A stretch of 64,000 bases of DNA from NCBI RefSeq assembly GCF_022654015.1, contig NZ_CP073063.1, forward strand, positions 2,935,501 through 2,999,500. Reading direction: 5' to 3'. The notes beneath the pieces were generated by a model. It searched no databases and had not been told where the DNA came from. It saw nothing but the letters and a program-made list of their open reading frames with translations. The stretch is from Brevundimonas diminuta. Lineage in GTDB: Bacteria > Pseudomonadota > Alphaproteobacteria > Caulobacterales > Caulobacteraceae. The translations under genes and the position numbers were made by a program. This document shows positions 1 to 9,281 of this stretch, one piece after another; position 1 is the first letter of the stretch, and every line of letters begins with the position of its first letter.

Positions 1-1
1 C

Positions 2-2272
2 CTGAACGCCTTTGGCGAAGGTCTGATCGCGGACCTGAACGAAGGCCGCACCATCCAGATCTCAGATGTGCGCGAGGATCCTCGCACGGCGGCGGTCGCC
101 GACGCCTTCAACGCCATCCAGACCCGCGCCCTGGTGCGCGCGCCGCTGATCCGCACCGGTCGCTTGCGCGCGTTCCTATATGTCCATTCCGCGACCCCGC
201 GCGACTGGACCGAGGCTGAGGTCAGCCTTGTCGAGGAAGTCGCCGCGCGCACCTGGGCCGAGGTCGAGCGCGCCCGCGCGGAAAACGAGACCCGTGAGAG
301 CGAGCAGCGGTTCCGCGCCATCGCCGACACCGCGCCGGTTCTGATCTGGGTCACGAAACAGGATCGCACGCGCGCCTTCGTCAACCGCGCCTATGTCGAT
401 TTCCATGGCTCGGACTATCAGACCGTCCTCAACCTGGATTGGCGCGACGTGCTGCATCCTGAGGATCAGGCGCGCATTCTGGCGGAGTCCGTGAATGGAG
501 AAGCGACGCGCGAGCCCTTTTCGATGGAGGCGCGCTATCGCCGTCACGACGGCGAATGGCGCTGGCTGAAATCCTTCTCACGTCCCCGACTGGCGGGTCA
601 GGAGGTTGTCGGCTTCGTGGGCGTGGCGTTCGACGTGACGGACATGCGCACGGCCCAGGCGCGACTGGAGGAATCCGAGAACCGCTTCCGCACCGTCGCC
701 GACAGTGCCCCCGCCCTGATCTGGATGAGCGACGATGCCGCCCAGATGGTGTTCGCCAACAGGCGCTACCGCACCTTCTTCGGTGTAGAGGCCGACGCGC
801 ATCTGCCCGACAGCTGGCGAAGCCTGATCCACCCGGATGACGAAGGAGTGTTCGCCGCCGCCTTCATGCGCGCCTTCGAGGCCCGGGATCGGTTCGAGGC
901 GCTGACGCGGATCAACCACCCGACGCTCGGCCCGCGCTGGCTGCGAACCGAAGGCGTGCCGCGCTTCGACGCCTCGGGCCTATTTCAGGGTTACGTCGGG
1001 GCCTGTCTGGATGTGACCGACGCCAAACGAGCCGAAGACGACCTCAAACGCATCAATGAACTGCTGGAAGAACGGGTCGACGAGGCCCTGATCGAAAAGG
1101 CCCAGGCCGAGGCGCAACTGGTCCACGCCCAGCGTATGGAGGCGGTCGGGCGGCTGACCGGCGGGGTCGCGCACGACTTCAACAATCTGCTGACCGTGGT
1201 GATCGGGGCGTTGGACATCATCTTGCGGAGCGAAGACGCGGCCAAGCGCAAGAAGCTGGGCGAGGCGGCTCTGGCGGCGGCGCGACGGGGCGAGAGCCTA
1301 ACGCATCAGTTGCTGGCCTTCTCGCGTCGTCAGGCGCTGCGTCCCGAGCCCATCGACCTGAACGCCCTGATCCGCGAGAGCGAACCGCTGCTGCGTCGGG
1401 CCGTCGGCGAGGCGGTGGACTTCAAGGTCAAGCTGAAGCGCGGCGGCGCGCCCGCCAATGTCGATCCGGCCCAGTTCGAAGCCGCGCTGCTGAACCTGAT
1501 CGTCAATGCGCGCGACGCCCTGGGCGATGTGACCGGAGCCAAGGGCCGACAGGCCCGCATCACCGTGCAGACGCGGGCCTGCACCGTCGAGGCCGGACAG
1601 ATCGCCGAACTGTCGGCCGGCGACTACGTCTGCGTCAGCGTCGCCGACAACGGCGAAGGCATGTCGCCGGACATCCGCGACCGGGTGTTCGAACCCTTCT
1701 TCACCACCAAGGGCGTCGGCAAGGGCACAGGCCTGGGCTTGAGCCAGGTCTATGGCTTCGCGCGCCAATCGGGCGGTGGGGTCCAGATCATCTCCGAGCC
1801 GGGCCGCGGGGCCGAAATCTGCATCTTCCTGCCGCCGCTGTCGGCGGAAGACGCCGCAGTGACGTCGAGCCTGGTCGCCGCCGATGGCGCCGCCTTGGTC
1901 GAGGGCGGGCGGATGTTGCTAGTGGAGGACGACGCCGGCGTCGCAGCCATCGCTCTGGAAATCCTGGAAGGCTTCGGATTGGAGGTCGATTGGGCCGAGA
2001 CGGGCGACGATGCGCTGAAGTTCCTTCAGGCCGACGACTTCGATCTGATGCTGACCGACGTGGTGATGCCCGGCGGCATGAGCGGCATCGATTTGGCGCG
2101 CGAGGCGGCGGCGCGCTGGCCGGACCTGCGGATCGCCCTGACCTCGGGCTACGTCGGCGAAGACGTGGATGCGGTGCTGGCCGACACAGTCTGGCCGCTG
2201 TTGCGCAAACCCTATTCATCGGACCAGCTGCGCGCCCTGCTGGAACGCCTAAGCGCTACTCCGGCGATCTGA
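2..2272 (+). CDS. Hybrid sensor histidine kinase, 5' truncated by window edge
   Basis: The reading frame is open from the first base, so the true start lies outside the window. The visible part begins inside a GAF-like domain, followed by two PAS domains, each ending in a 'DVTD' motif. A HisKA domain with H-box 'VAHDFNNLL' comes next, then an HATPase domain (N-box '[10 protein letters not shown]', G-boxes 'DNGEGM' and 'GTGLGL'). A C-terminal receiver has phospho-acceptor Asp in '[10 protein letters not shown]' and Lys in 'LRKPYS'. No transmembrane segment is visible, so it is probably a cytosolic sensor. The HDFNN-type H-box with a fused receiver is typical of alphaproteobacterial hybrid kinases. 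The signal is unknown. Confidence 0.93.
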   Translation: MNAFGEGLIADLNEGRTIQISDVREDPRTAAVADAFNAIQTRALVRAPLIRTGRLRAFLYVHSATPRDWTEAEVSLVEEVAARTWAEVERARAENETRESEQRFRAIADTAPVLIWVTKQDRTRAFVNRAYVDFHGSDYQTVLNLDWRDVLHPEDQARILAESVNGEATREPFSMEARYRRHDGEWRWLKSFSRPRLAGQEVVGFVGVAFDVTDMRTAQARLEESENRFRTVADSAPALIWMSDDAAQMVFANRRYRTFFGVEADAHLPDSWRSLIHPDDEGVFAAAFMRAFEARDRFEALTRINHPTLGPRWLRTEGVPRFDASGLFQGYVGACLDVTDAKRAEDDLKRINELLEERVDEALIEKAQAEAQLVHAQRMEAVGRLTGGVAHDFNNLLTVVIGALDIILRSEDAAKRKKLGEAALAAARRGESLTHQLLAFSRRQALRPEPIDLNALIRESEPLLRRAVGEAVDFKVKLKRGGAPANVDPAQFEAALLNLIVNARDALGDVTGAKGRQARITVQTRACTVEAGQIAELSAGDYVCVSVADNGEGMSPDIRDRVFEPFFTTKGVGKGTGLGLSQVYGFARQSGGGVQIISEPGRGAEICIFLPPLSAEDAAVTSSLVAADGAALVEGGRMLLVEDDAGVAAIALEILEGFGLEVDWAETGDDALKFLQADDFDLMLTDVVMPGGMSGIDLAREAAARWPDLRIALTSGYVGEDVDAVLADTVWPLLRKPYSSDQLRALLERLSATPAI

Positions 2273-2335
2273 CGGCCAAAGAAAAACGCGCCGCAGCGAT
2301 GCGACGCGTCGATCTGGTTGGAGCTGCAGCTGGAT

Positions 2336-2692
2336 TTAGCGGCGGGCCTTGCGGGCGGCGTAACGGGCGTCGCGCTTGGCCTTCTGCTCTTCCTTGGTCA
2401 GTTGCTTGCGCGCCTTGCGGTCGGCGCGCTTTTCCGCGTCGATCTCTTCCTGGGCCGCCAGTTCGGCGGCCAGACGCGCGGCTTCCTTTTCCGCCTTTTC
2501 ACGGCGCTGCTCGGCCTTGGCCAGCTCGTGCTGCTGGCGCAGGGCTTCCTTTTCGGCGGCGCGCTTTTCGGCCAAGCGCTCGAACTCGGGATCGGGCGCG
2601 GCGGCCTTGGGCTTGAATTTGGCGAGCAGGGCCTTCTTGGCCTCTTGCTGGGCGGTAATGCGGTCGGAGAATCCGGTCTTCAGATCTTTCAT
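2336..2692 (-). CDS. DUF6481 family charged coiled-coil protein
   Basis: This 118-residue protein is almost entirely Ala, Lys, Glu and Arg, forming one long predicted helix or coiled coil from about residue 10 to the end. It finishes in a very basic tail ('RDARYAARKARR'). The composition and the 'MKDLKTGFSDRI' start match the alphaproteobacterial DUF6481 family as I recall it. No catalytic motif or signal peptide is visible. The basic tail would allow nucleic-acid or ribosome contact, but that is inference. It is convergent with the upstream kinase and stands alone. Confidence 0.75.
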   Translation of the reverse strand: MKDLKTGFSDRITAQQEAKKALLAKFKPKAAAPDPEFERLAEKRAAEKEALRQQHELAKAEQRREKAEKEAARLAAELAAQEEIDAEKRADRKARKQLTKEEQKAKRDARYAARKARR

Positions 2693-2938
2693 GCGAAAGC
2701 GTCAGGGTTCCTTGTGAGCGACCAGGGCGGTCGTCGGGGGTCAGGCTGCGCCACGCACGGCCCGAAGCGGGGCGCACAAAGCCGATAAGCGCGCGAAAAT
2801 CAAGGTTCGCAGCCCGCAAATCGGCCTGATGCGTCATTTGGAGCGTCGCGGCGGCGTGGCCGCAACACTTCGATCAGATAGGCGACGCGGCCCGGATCGC
2901 AAGCGCAGCGATAAGAGCGTGCATCGATCAAGGCGGTC

Positions 2939-3124
2939 TTAGTTCGGCTTTTGCGCCTGGCCGACGGCCGTCCCGGCCGCGCCGCCAACGGCGGCCCCGA
3001 CCGGCCCGCCGACGACCGCGCCGGCGATGGCGCCGCTGGCGGCCTTCTGTTCGATCGTCGCGCCGCAGGCTGACAGGGCGAGCGCCGTCGCAGCGGCTGC
3101 GGTCAGGGTGATGATTTTGGTCAT
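2939..3124 (-). CDS. Small glycine-zipper lipoprotein
   Basis: This 61-residue precursor has a short hydrophobic signal and a lipobox ending at Cys20 ('LALSACGA'). The mature part is a run of small residues with GxxxG-type spacing ('GAIAGAVVGGPVGAAVGGAAG'), resembling osmotically inducible YmgG/OsmB-like glycine-zipper proteins. I chose the ATG at 3124 because GGAGAG lies 7 nt upstream; a longer in-frame start at 3211 has no such site. It is likely an envelope lipoprotein with a membrane-inserting zipper. The function is unknown. Confidence 0.7.
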   Translation of the reverse strand: MTKIITLTAAAATALALSACGATIEQKAASGAIAGAVVGGPVGAAVGGAAGTAVGQAQKPN

Positions 3125-3502
3125 GGCTTCTCTCCAAAGGCCACGCTTGAACGCAAACGCCGCACAGCGGTTCCTGGCTTGGGCTCTAGTTGCGTGGACA
3201 CTCCACGCCACAATTTTAAACAGATTTTATCAATGCATTTAGTCTGTCGCGCTGCAACATATCTATAGATAACAAGTCTCACTGTAGTTGGATACAGTAT
3301 TAAAGCGATAGATTTATCTGGTCTTGCCGTTTTGCAGCCACACAGGGCGCCGAGACTAAAAAATGCCCATCGAAATCGACGCGTTAACCATAGGATTGCG
3401 AATCGAACACATTAAGGCCATAAAAGGCTGGCTAAAGGCCCGTCCTCGACGCCCGAGCCACTGAGCCGAGCGCCGGAAATTGCAGGCTGGACCGCGACCG
3501 CA
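3125..3502. other. AT-rich intergenic region with two dyads
   Basis: This 378-bp gap lies between the divergent small lipoprotein and the wall hydrolase. It contains no convincing gene. About 3210-3330 is much more AT-rich than the flanks. It holds a perfect 12-bp palindrome (TATCTATAGATA, 3260-3271) and a perfect 6-bp-arm inverted repeat at 3281-3298. It probably holds the promoters of both neighbours. Confidence 0.5.
3281..3298. promoter_or_regulatory. Inverted repeat ACTGTA-N6-TACAGT, candidate operator
   Basis: There are perfect 6-bp arms with a 6-nt spacer in the AT-rich stretch between two divergent genes. The spacing would suit a dimeric repressor. No cognate regulator is adjacent, so both role and target are guesses. 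Confidence 0.3.
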
Positions 3503-4696
3503 ATGGGTCGCCTCCCCGGCAAGACTATCCCGGGGGCCGCGTTTCTCGCCCTGCTGAACAGGACTACCTCGTTGTCGCATTCCTCGCAGACGCGCGCCAT
3601 TCTGCGCGCCGATCGTGTGGCCAAGATCAAGCCCATGACGGCTGCTGCAGCCTTTGGCGGTCTGTTGGGACTGGCGATCGGATGCGCCTATCTGGGCGGC
3701 ACGACGGCGCGCGCGACGACGCTGCGCGCCCAGGCCGAACGGATTCAGGGCGCCACCGCCGCCGGTTTCACGGAAGAAGCCCTTGCCGCCGCCGCCGGCG
3801 GCCTCGACGCCAGCGCCCTGACTATCGCGCGGCGTCATGATCCCTATACCAGCGCGGGCTCGGCCCAGCGCGATCGCCAGGCCGAACTGCTGGCCGCCCG
3901 TCTCGAGCAGCTCCGCGCGCCGGGCGATCCCAATCTTCGCCGCGCCAGCCTGACCGCACCGACCGCCGCGCCCGCCTTCCGCGTGGCCAACGCCCTAGAC
4001 GCCAGCCGCGATCTCGATTGCCTGACCCAGGCCGTCTATTACGAAGCCCGTGGCGAAGGCGCCGACGGCATGAAGGCCGTGGCTCAGGTGGTCCTCAACC
4101 GCGTGCGCCACCCCGCTTTCCCCAAGACCGTCTGCGGCGTCGTCTTCCAGGGCGCGGCGCGCAGCACCGGTTGCCAATTCTCCTTCACCTGCTCCGGCGC
4201 GATGCGCGGCCGCGTCAACCAGGCCGCCTGGAACCGCGCCAGGACCGTGGCCTCGAACGCCATGTCGGGGTCGGTCTTCTCGCGCGTCGGCAATGCGACC
4301 CATTTCCACACCACCGCCGTGACGCCGGGCTGGCGTTCGTCGCTGGTCCAGATCAGCCAGGTCGGCAGCCATCTGTTCTATCGCTTCGGCGGCCGCTCAA
4401 GCACCGGCGGGACCTTCACCTACGCCGCCCGTCGTGCGACGCCGGCGGACCAACCGCGCCTGATCCAGGCCGGCCTCAACCCGGTCGAAACCGCGCGTCA
4501 GGCCGGACAGGCGGTCGCCTATTCGATGGTGCTGGCGCAGGAAGGTCGCGCCCTGCCCACGCCAGCTGCCCAGTCGACGACGCCTTCTCCTGCCGCCACG
4601 CGCGCCGCCGCGGCCCAACCGGCTTCCCGCCCCGCGCGGGCGCACGACACGCCGGCCAAGACCGACGTCGCCGAAACGGCCTCCAGCCCCGCTTGA
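3503..4696 (+). CDS. Cell wall hydrolase, SleB-like (Hydrolase_2)
   Basis: This 397-residue protein has a cytosolic N-terminus, one transmembrane or signal-anchor segment (about 45-65) and a linker rich in Ala and Arg. From about residue 172 a Hydrolase_2 domain starts with 'LDCLTQAVYYEARGEGADG', whose Glu is the family's catalytic residue. It continues through 'VAQVVLNRVRHPAFPKTVCGVVFQG' and 'CQFSFTCSG' to 'NATHFHT'. The C-terminal 80 residues are Ala/Pro-rich and disordered. The domain is a lytic-transglycosylase-like peptidoglycan hydrolase first known from spore germination; in non-spore formers it acts in wall remodelling. The start at 3503 has a weak RBS, and an internal ATG at 3635 is possible. 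Confidence 0.85.
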   Translation: MGRLPGKTIPGAAFLALLNRTTSLSHSSQTRAILRADRVAKIKPMTAAAAFGGLLGLAIGCAYLGGTTARATTLRAQAERIQGATAAGFTEEALAAAAGGLDASALTIARRHDPYTSAGSAQRDRQAELLAARLEQLRAPGDPNLRRASLTAPTAAPAFRVANALDASRDLDCLTQAVYYEARGEGADGMKAVAQVVLNRVRHPAFPKTVCGVVFQGAARSTGCQFSFTCSGAMRGRVNQAAWNRARTVASNAMSGSVFSRVGNATHFHTTAVTPGWRSSLVQISQVGSHLFYRFGGRSSTGGTFTYAARRATPADQPRLIQAGLNPVETARQAGQAVAYSMVLAQEGRALPTPAAQSTTPSPAATRAAAAQPASRPARAHDTPAKTDVAETASSPA

Positions 4697-4717
4697 TCGG
4701 CGGAGGCCTGGGAGCGA

Positions 4718-5575
4718 TCAGAGCGCGTCCAGGCCGATATCCAGAACGGGCGCCGAATGGGTCAGAGCGCCGACCGAGATGACGTCCACGCCCGTCTCGG
4801 CGATGCCGCGCACCGTTGTCAGATCGACCCCGCCCGAGGCCTCCAGCACGACCCGCCCTGCGACGCGCGCCACGGCGGCGCGCAGGTCGTCAAGGCTGAA
4901 GTTGTCCAGCATGATGACATCCGGCGCCGCGCTCTCGTCGATCAGAGCCAATACGGGGTCCAGCTGATCCAGCCCATCGACCTCGACCTCGACCTTCATC
5001 AGATGCGGCGCGAAGGCCTTGGCCCGCCGCACCGCTTCGGCGACGCCGCCGCAGATGGCGACGTGGTTGTCCTTGATCAGGATGGCGTCATCCAGGCCGA
5101 AGCGATGATTGATCCCGCCGCCGCAGGCCACGGCATGTTTCTCCAGCGCGCGCAGCCCCGGCGTGGTCTTGCGCGTATCCGCGATCCGCGCCTTGGTCCC
5201 GGCGACGGCCTCGACATAGGTGCGCGTCGAGGTCGCCACGCCGCTGAGCCGTCCGACCAGATTGAGCGCCGTCCGCTCGGCCGAGAGGAAGGCGCGCGCG
5301 TCGGCCTCGACAACAGCCAGCACGGCGCCCGCTTCAAAGGCGTCGCCGTCTCTCAATCTCAAATCGATCGAGGCCTTGGGGTCCATGGCCAGCACGGCCA
5401 GGCGCACGCAGTCGATGCCCGCCAGCACCCCGGGCTTCCTGGCTGCAAAAGCCGCCTTCATCCGCGCACCCTCAGGGATGCAGGCCATGGCGGTCACATC
5501 GCCGGCCCGACCCAAATCCTCGGCCAGCGCCAGACGCACGACGGGCTCGATCAGCACTTCAGGAAGTCGTCTCAT
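4718..5575 (-). CDS. nadC: Nicotinate-nucleotide pyrophosphorylase (carboxylating)
   Basis: NadC converts quinolinate and PRPP to nicotinate mononucleotide, CO2 and PPi, the third step of de novo NAD synthesis. At 285 residues the length is normal. The family signatures are present: 'DTRKTTPGLRALEKHAV', 'HRFGLDDAILIKDNH', 'VEVEVD' and 'IMLDNFS', followed by 'EASGGV' and 'GVDVISVGALTHS' for PRPP binding. It is the last gene of the nadA operon, and its ATG overlaps the nadB stop by 4 bp, indicating translational coupling. Confidence 0.97.
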   Translation of the reverse strand: MRRLPEVLIEPVVRLALAEDLGRAGDVTAMACIPEGARMKAAFAARKPGVLAGIDCVRLAVLAMDPKASIDLRLRDGDAFEAGAVLAVVEADARAFLSAERTALNLVGRLSGVATSTRTYVEAVAGTKARIADTRKTTPGLRALEKHAVACGGGINHRFGLDDAILIKDNHVAICGGVAEAVRRAKAFAPHLMKVEVEVDGLDQLDPVLALIDESAAPDVIMLDNFSLDDLRAAVARVAGRVVLEASGGVDLTTVRGIAETGVDVISVGALTHSAPVLDIGLDAL

Positions 5576-7086
5576 TCCGCCGCCTCCAGCGCCGCCGGGT
5601 GTGGGATCCGCACTCGCGTGTGCACAGCCGCCCTATCCGTTTGCGGATAGTCCGACCGGTAGTGTCCGCCCCGGCTTTCGCGCCTGTCCAGCGCCGCCTG
5701 AGCGATGAGCCTCGCCGCCAACAGGACGGCCGCCGACCCGTGCTGGCTCTCCAGCCGGTCGATCAGGGCGATCAGAGTCTGCAGTCCCTCCTCATCACGC
5801 ACCACACCCGCATGCGCCGTCATGGCGGTCCGCAGTTCGGCCATCGCCGCATCCAGCAGGTCAGGCGAGATATCAGCTGCCAAGGCGCGGCCGCCGCCGA
5901 CTTCCTTGGCCGCCGACCGGCCCGCGCGCCGACCGAAGGCCGCCGCTTCCAGCAGGGAGTTGGACGCCAGCCGGTTTGCGCCGTGCACGCCGGTCGCCGC
6001 ACATTCTCCGACCGCATAGAGGCCTGAAACCGTCGTACGGCCGTCGGCATCGGCGGCGATCCCGCCCATGTGATAGTGGCAGGCCGCCATCACCGGGATC
6101 GGGCTGACGCGCGGGTCCAGCCCGGCGCGCATGCAGGCGGCGAAGACGGCGGGAAACGCGTGGGGAAACTCGTCCCCGATCGCTGCCCGCGCATCCAGAA
6201 AGGCCCCTCGCCCGTCGGCGCGCGCCGCATGGACCGCCCGCGCCACCACGTCACGCGGCTTCAGGTCGGCGTCGTCCGCCTCGCCCAGCAGGAACCGCCC
6301 CTGCCCGTCGATCAATCGCGCGCCTTCGCCCCGCAGCGCCTCGGTCGCCAGCGGCGCGGGGTCCAGTCCCACGTCGATGGCGGTGGGGTGGAACTGCACG
6401 AACTCCGGATCGAGGATTTCCGCGCCGGCGCGCGCGGCCAGCGCCATCCCCTCACCCTTCAACGCCGCCGGGGTCGTGGTCGCCGCGAACAGACCGCCCG
6501 CACCGCCAGTGGCCAGCACCGCCGCCGTCGCCGTTATCTCGACCAGGCGGTCGCCGCGCGCGACCACCGCCCCGACAACCCGGCCGTCGGCGTCCTGCGA
6601 CAGGGCCTTAAGCCGCGCGTCGTCCCAGACCTCGATCAACTTCTCGGCCCGCACCGCCGCGACGACGGCCGATAGGATGGCACGGCCCGCCCCGTCGCCG
6701 CCGACTCGCGCCACGCGGGGAACGGAATGGGCCGCCTCCAGGCTGACGACGAAGCCGCCGTCCGCATTCCGGTCGAACGGCGCGCCCAGGGCCGCCAGCC
6801 ACTCCACCGTCTCGCGCCCGGCGTCGGTCAGGGCGCGCGCCGCGATCGGCTCGACCAGGCCCGCGCCCGCCGCCTCGGTATCGCTGGCGTGCAATGCGGC
6901 CGAGTCCTGCGCCGTCAGCGCCGCCGCCATCCCGCCCTGCGCCCAGGCGGACGAACAGGCGTTCAGCAACGGCTCGGGCGTCACGACCAGAACCTTGGCC
7001 CCAGACTTCGCCGCCTCCAGCGCGGCCGACAGCCCCGCCAGCCCCGCCCCGACGATCAGAGGTCCGTCATGCCGCGTTCGGTTCAT
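5572..7086 (-). CDS. nadB: L-aspartate oxidase
   Basis: This FAD enzyme oxidises L-aspartate to iminoaspartate, the substrate of NadA. The 504-residue product has the N-terminal dinucleotide fold 'GAGLAGLSAALEAAKSG'. It also has the flavin-covering 'SSAWAQGGMAAAL' and the 'EFVQFHPTAI' and 'HYHMGGI' substrate-site motifs shared with fumarate reductases. I chose the ATG at 7086 because the protein begins 6 residues before the Rossmann motif; a longer frame to 7341 only overlaps the upstream gene. Both ends overlap neighbours by 4 bp (upstream M50 gene, downstream nadC), so these genes form a coupled unit. Confidence 0.97.
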   Translation of the reverse strand: MNRTRHDGPLIVGAGLAGLSAALEAAKSGAKVLVVTPEPLLNACSSAWAQGGMAAALTAQDSAALHASDTEAAGAGLVEPIAARALTDAGRETVEWLAALGAPFDRNADGGFVVSLEAAHSVPRVARVGGDGAGRAILSAVVAAVRAEKLIEVWDDARLKALSQDADGRVVGAVVARGDRLVEITATAAVLATGGAGGLFAATTTPAALKGEGMALAARAGAEILDPEFVQFHPTAIDVGLDPAPLATEALRGEGARLIDGQGRFLLGEADDADLKPRDVVARAVHAARADGRGAFLDARAAIGDEFPHAFPAVFAACMRAGLDPRVSPIPVMAACHYHMGGIAADADGRTTVSGLYAVGECAATGVHGANRLASNSLLEAAAFGRRAGRSAAKEVGGGRALAADISPDLLDAAMAELRTAMTAHAGVVRDEEGLQTLIALIDRLESQHGSAAVLLAARLIAQAALDRRESRGGHYRSDYPQTDRAAVHTRVRIPHPAALEAAE

Positions 7087-7943
7087 CGTCCAAAGCCTAG
7101 GTAGTTGAGGCCCAACTGCACCGCGCCGGACGGATCGCCCCCGGTCATCGGCATCAGGGCGCCGACGGCCGCCGCCGCGCACACCGCCAGGGTCAGCAGA
7201 TAGAGCGCCAGGCTCTTGCCCGCCTCGGACCAACTCAGCGTGCCCCAGGCCGCACGCCAGACGCCACGCTTCAGATGGCTGAACACCGACAGGGCCAGGA
7301 AGGCGGCCAGGATGAACCGCCCGGTCGTCAGGCCCCACCACACCACCGCGACACCGATGACCAGCAGCACAATCTGCTCAAGGCGCGGGTGCACACGCGT
7401 CAGCACCGGCCCTAGAGCCTTGGATCCATCCAGAGGCGGCGCCGGCACGAGGTTCACCAGATTGAGCATGGCGATGAAGAAGGCGCCCATCAGCCATTCG
7501 CCCTGCCCCAGAACCATCCAGACCCCGACGAACGGGATCATCGCCAGCAGGCCGAAGGCCGGTCCGGCCAATGACACCAGAACCCCGTCCCATTCGCTCT
7601 TCGGCTCACGCCGCGCCTTGGCCAGGCCGCCCAGGAAGGGGATGATGTAGATGCGCGCCGGTCCCATACCGAGCTTGTTCATCGCCAAGGCGTGGCCCGC
7701 CTCATGGACGAACAGGCCGATCAGCACCGCGCCCGCCACGATGGCGCTGCCCGTGATCCACCACAGAAACCCGCCCATCAGCGCCGTGGACAGCATCGCC
7801 CAGACCAGGCTCTGATCCTTCTCGACCGGCGCTTCGGCTGCGGGCGCCTGCGCGGCTCCGCGCGCCGATGTCGGTTCGGGCTTGGCGTCCCAGAGGCCGG
7901 GCGCGCGGCCGGGCGTCTGATCTGTGGTGTCTATGTTGCTCAT
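7083..7943 (-). CDS. Peptidase M50 family (site-2 protease-like) membrane metalloprotease
   Basis: This 286-residue membrane protein has a Pro/Ala-rich cytosolic N-terminus (about 1-45) and about six transmembrane helices. The zinc motif 'HEAGH' lies in 'GLFVHEAGHALAMNKLGMG'. The second metal-ligand motif, 'NLVNLVPAPPLDGSKALG', carries the conserved Asp. This is the S2P/SpoIVFB-like core without a PDZ domain. Members cleave substrates within the membrane, often anti-sigma factors. It sits inside the NAD operon between nadA (58-bp gap) and nadB (4-bp overlap), which is unexpected. The substrate is unknown. Confidence 0.88.
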   Translation of the reverse strand: MSNIDTTDQTPGRAPGLWDAKPEPTSARGAAQAPAAEAPVEKDQSLVWAMLSTALMGGFLWWITGSAIVAGAVLIGLFVHEAGHALAMNKLGMGPARIYIIPFLGGLAKARREPKSEWDGVLVSLAGPAFGLLAMIPFVGVWMVLGQGEWLMGAFFIAMLNLVNLVPAPPLDGSKALGPVLTRVHPRLEQIVLLVIGVAVVWWGLTTGRFILAAFLALSVFSHLKRGVWRAAWGTLSWSEAGKSLALYLLTLAVCAAAAVGALMPMTGGDPSGAVQLGLNYLGFGR

Positions 7944-8001
7944 GGCGTCCAGATGGGCGCAAGGACCCGCCCCGTCGCCGGGACCGATCGCCGCGTCACG
8001 C

Positions 8002-9081
8002 TCAGATCAGCTCCACATCGACATGGTGGCGCGCCTTGACCAGGTCGTAGCGCGCGGGAACGGCGGGCGGCGGCAGGTCGATCATTCGCTGCACCGCCAG
8101 ACGTCCACGCTCGATCATGTCGGCGGGCACCGTCACCTCAAACTGCATGTTCAGCAGGCAGTCGTGGATGTTCTGCAGTGTGATCCGCTTCATGTGCGGG
8201 CACAGGTTGCACGGGCCGATGAACTGCACGCCCGGCACGTCGCCAGCGACGTTCGAGGCCATCGAACATTCGGTGATCATCACCACCTGTTTGGGCCGGC
8301 GCGCCTCGACATAGTCAGTCATCGCCGCCGTCGATCCGGCGAAATCCGCCGCCGCCAGCACGTCTTCGGGGCATTCGGGGTGGGCCAGGATTTCCGCGCC
8401 CGGATAGGCCGCGCGCATCTCGGCGATATCGTCCACCGTGAACCGCTCATGCACCTCGCAGCGGCCTTTCCAGGCGATGATGCCGACCGTCGTCTGGGCC
8501 GCGACGTTGCGCGCCAGGAATTCGTCCGGGATCAGGATGACGCGATCCACGCCCCATTCCCTGGCCGCCCATTCCACCACCTGAACGGCGTTGGCGGACG
8601 TGCAGCAGATGTCGGTCTCGGCCTTCACATCGGCGGTGGTGTTCACATAGGTCACGACCGGCAGGCCCGGATAGCGCTGCTTGATCAGCCGCACATCCGC
8701 CCCGGTGATCGACGACGCCAGCGAGCACCCGGCGCGCAGGTCCGGGATCAGCACCGTCTTCTCGGGCGACAGGATCTTGGACGTCTCGGCCATGAAGTGG
8801 ACGCCCGCCTGGACGATCACCTTCGCGTCCGACCGCGCGGCCTCCTTGGCCAGGCCAAGGCTGTCGCCAACATAGTCGCCGACTCCGTGGAAGATTTCGG
8901 GCGTCATATAGTTGTGGGCCAGGATCACGGCGTCGCGCTCGCGCTTCAGCCAGTTGATCTCGCTGATCAGCCGCGCCTGCGCGGGCCATTCCAGCGGCGT
9001 GACGTGGTCCTTGACCTTGGCCCACACCCCGGCGGTTTCCCGCTCCAACTCTTTCGTCAGACCAAAGGCGCCGTCAGCCAT
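8002..9081 (-). CDS. nadA: Quinolinate synthase A
   Basis: NadA condenses iminoaspartate with dihydroxyacetone phosphate to quinolinate using a [4Fe-4S] cluster. Cluster-type cysteines are visible in '[11 protein letters not shown]', '[11 protein letters not shown]' and '[11 protein letters not shown]'. The '[11 protein letters not shown]' and '[11 protein letters not shown]' segments are also family-typical. Three in-frame ATGs lie close together (9093, 9087, 9081). I prefer 9081 because GGAG sits 6 nt upstream; this also leaves the palindrome at 9096-9118 in the leader and not against the start codon. It is the first gene of the NAD operon. Confidence 0.95.
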   Translation of the reverse strand: MADGAFGLTKELERETAGVWAKVKDHVTPLEWPAQARLISEINWLKRERDAVILAHNYMTPEIFHGVGDYVGDSLGLAKEAARSDAKVIVQAGVHFMAETSKILSPEKTVLIPDLRAGCSLASSITGADVRLIKQRYPGLPVVTYVNTTADVKAETDICCTSANAVQVVEWAAREWGVDRVILIPDEFLARNVAAQTTVGIIAWKGRCEVHERFTVDDIAEMRAAYPGAEILAHPECPEDVLAAADFAGSTAAMTDYVEARRPKQVVMITECSMASNVAGDVPGVQFIGPCNLCPHMKRITLQNIHDCLLNMQFEVTVPADMIERGRLAVQRMIDLPPPAVPARYDLVKARHHVDVELI

Positions 9082-9095
9082 GATCATCTCCATAC

Positions 9096-9118
9096 CTTAT
9101 GCTCACATTTAGCATAAG
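9096..9118 (-). promoter_or_regulatory. Perfect 8-bp inverted repeat upstream of nadA, candidate NAD-pathway operator
   Basis: The arms CTTATGCT and AGCATAAG are perfect and separated by 7 nt, 15 nt upstream of the preferred nadA start. Its position in front of the NAD operon suggests a repressor site. Alphaproteobacterial NAD genes are known to be controlled by NadQ or NrtR, but I cannot verify that this matches either motif. Confidence 0.6.
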
Positions 9119-9281
9119 CAGGCGCAATGTAGGCCGATGCGGGCGCTGTGCAAGAGGAAATGCATGCCGCTTCCTCTCAACCGCCCAAGATACAGATTTG
9201 CAAAACTGTTCCCACTTTGGTGGATATCGCCTAGACGGCAGCTAACTTCTTTGCCTTCAAGCGCCTATTCACGACATTTCC

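Noticed and set aside
9082-9093. Upstream nadA start codons at 9093 and 9087
   Set aside because: They would put the palindrome against the start and have poorer RBS spacing than the ATG at 9081, although they cannot be excluded.
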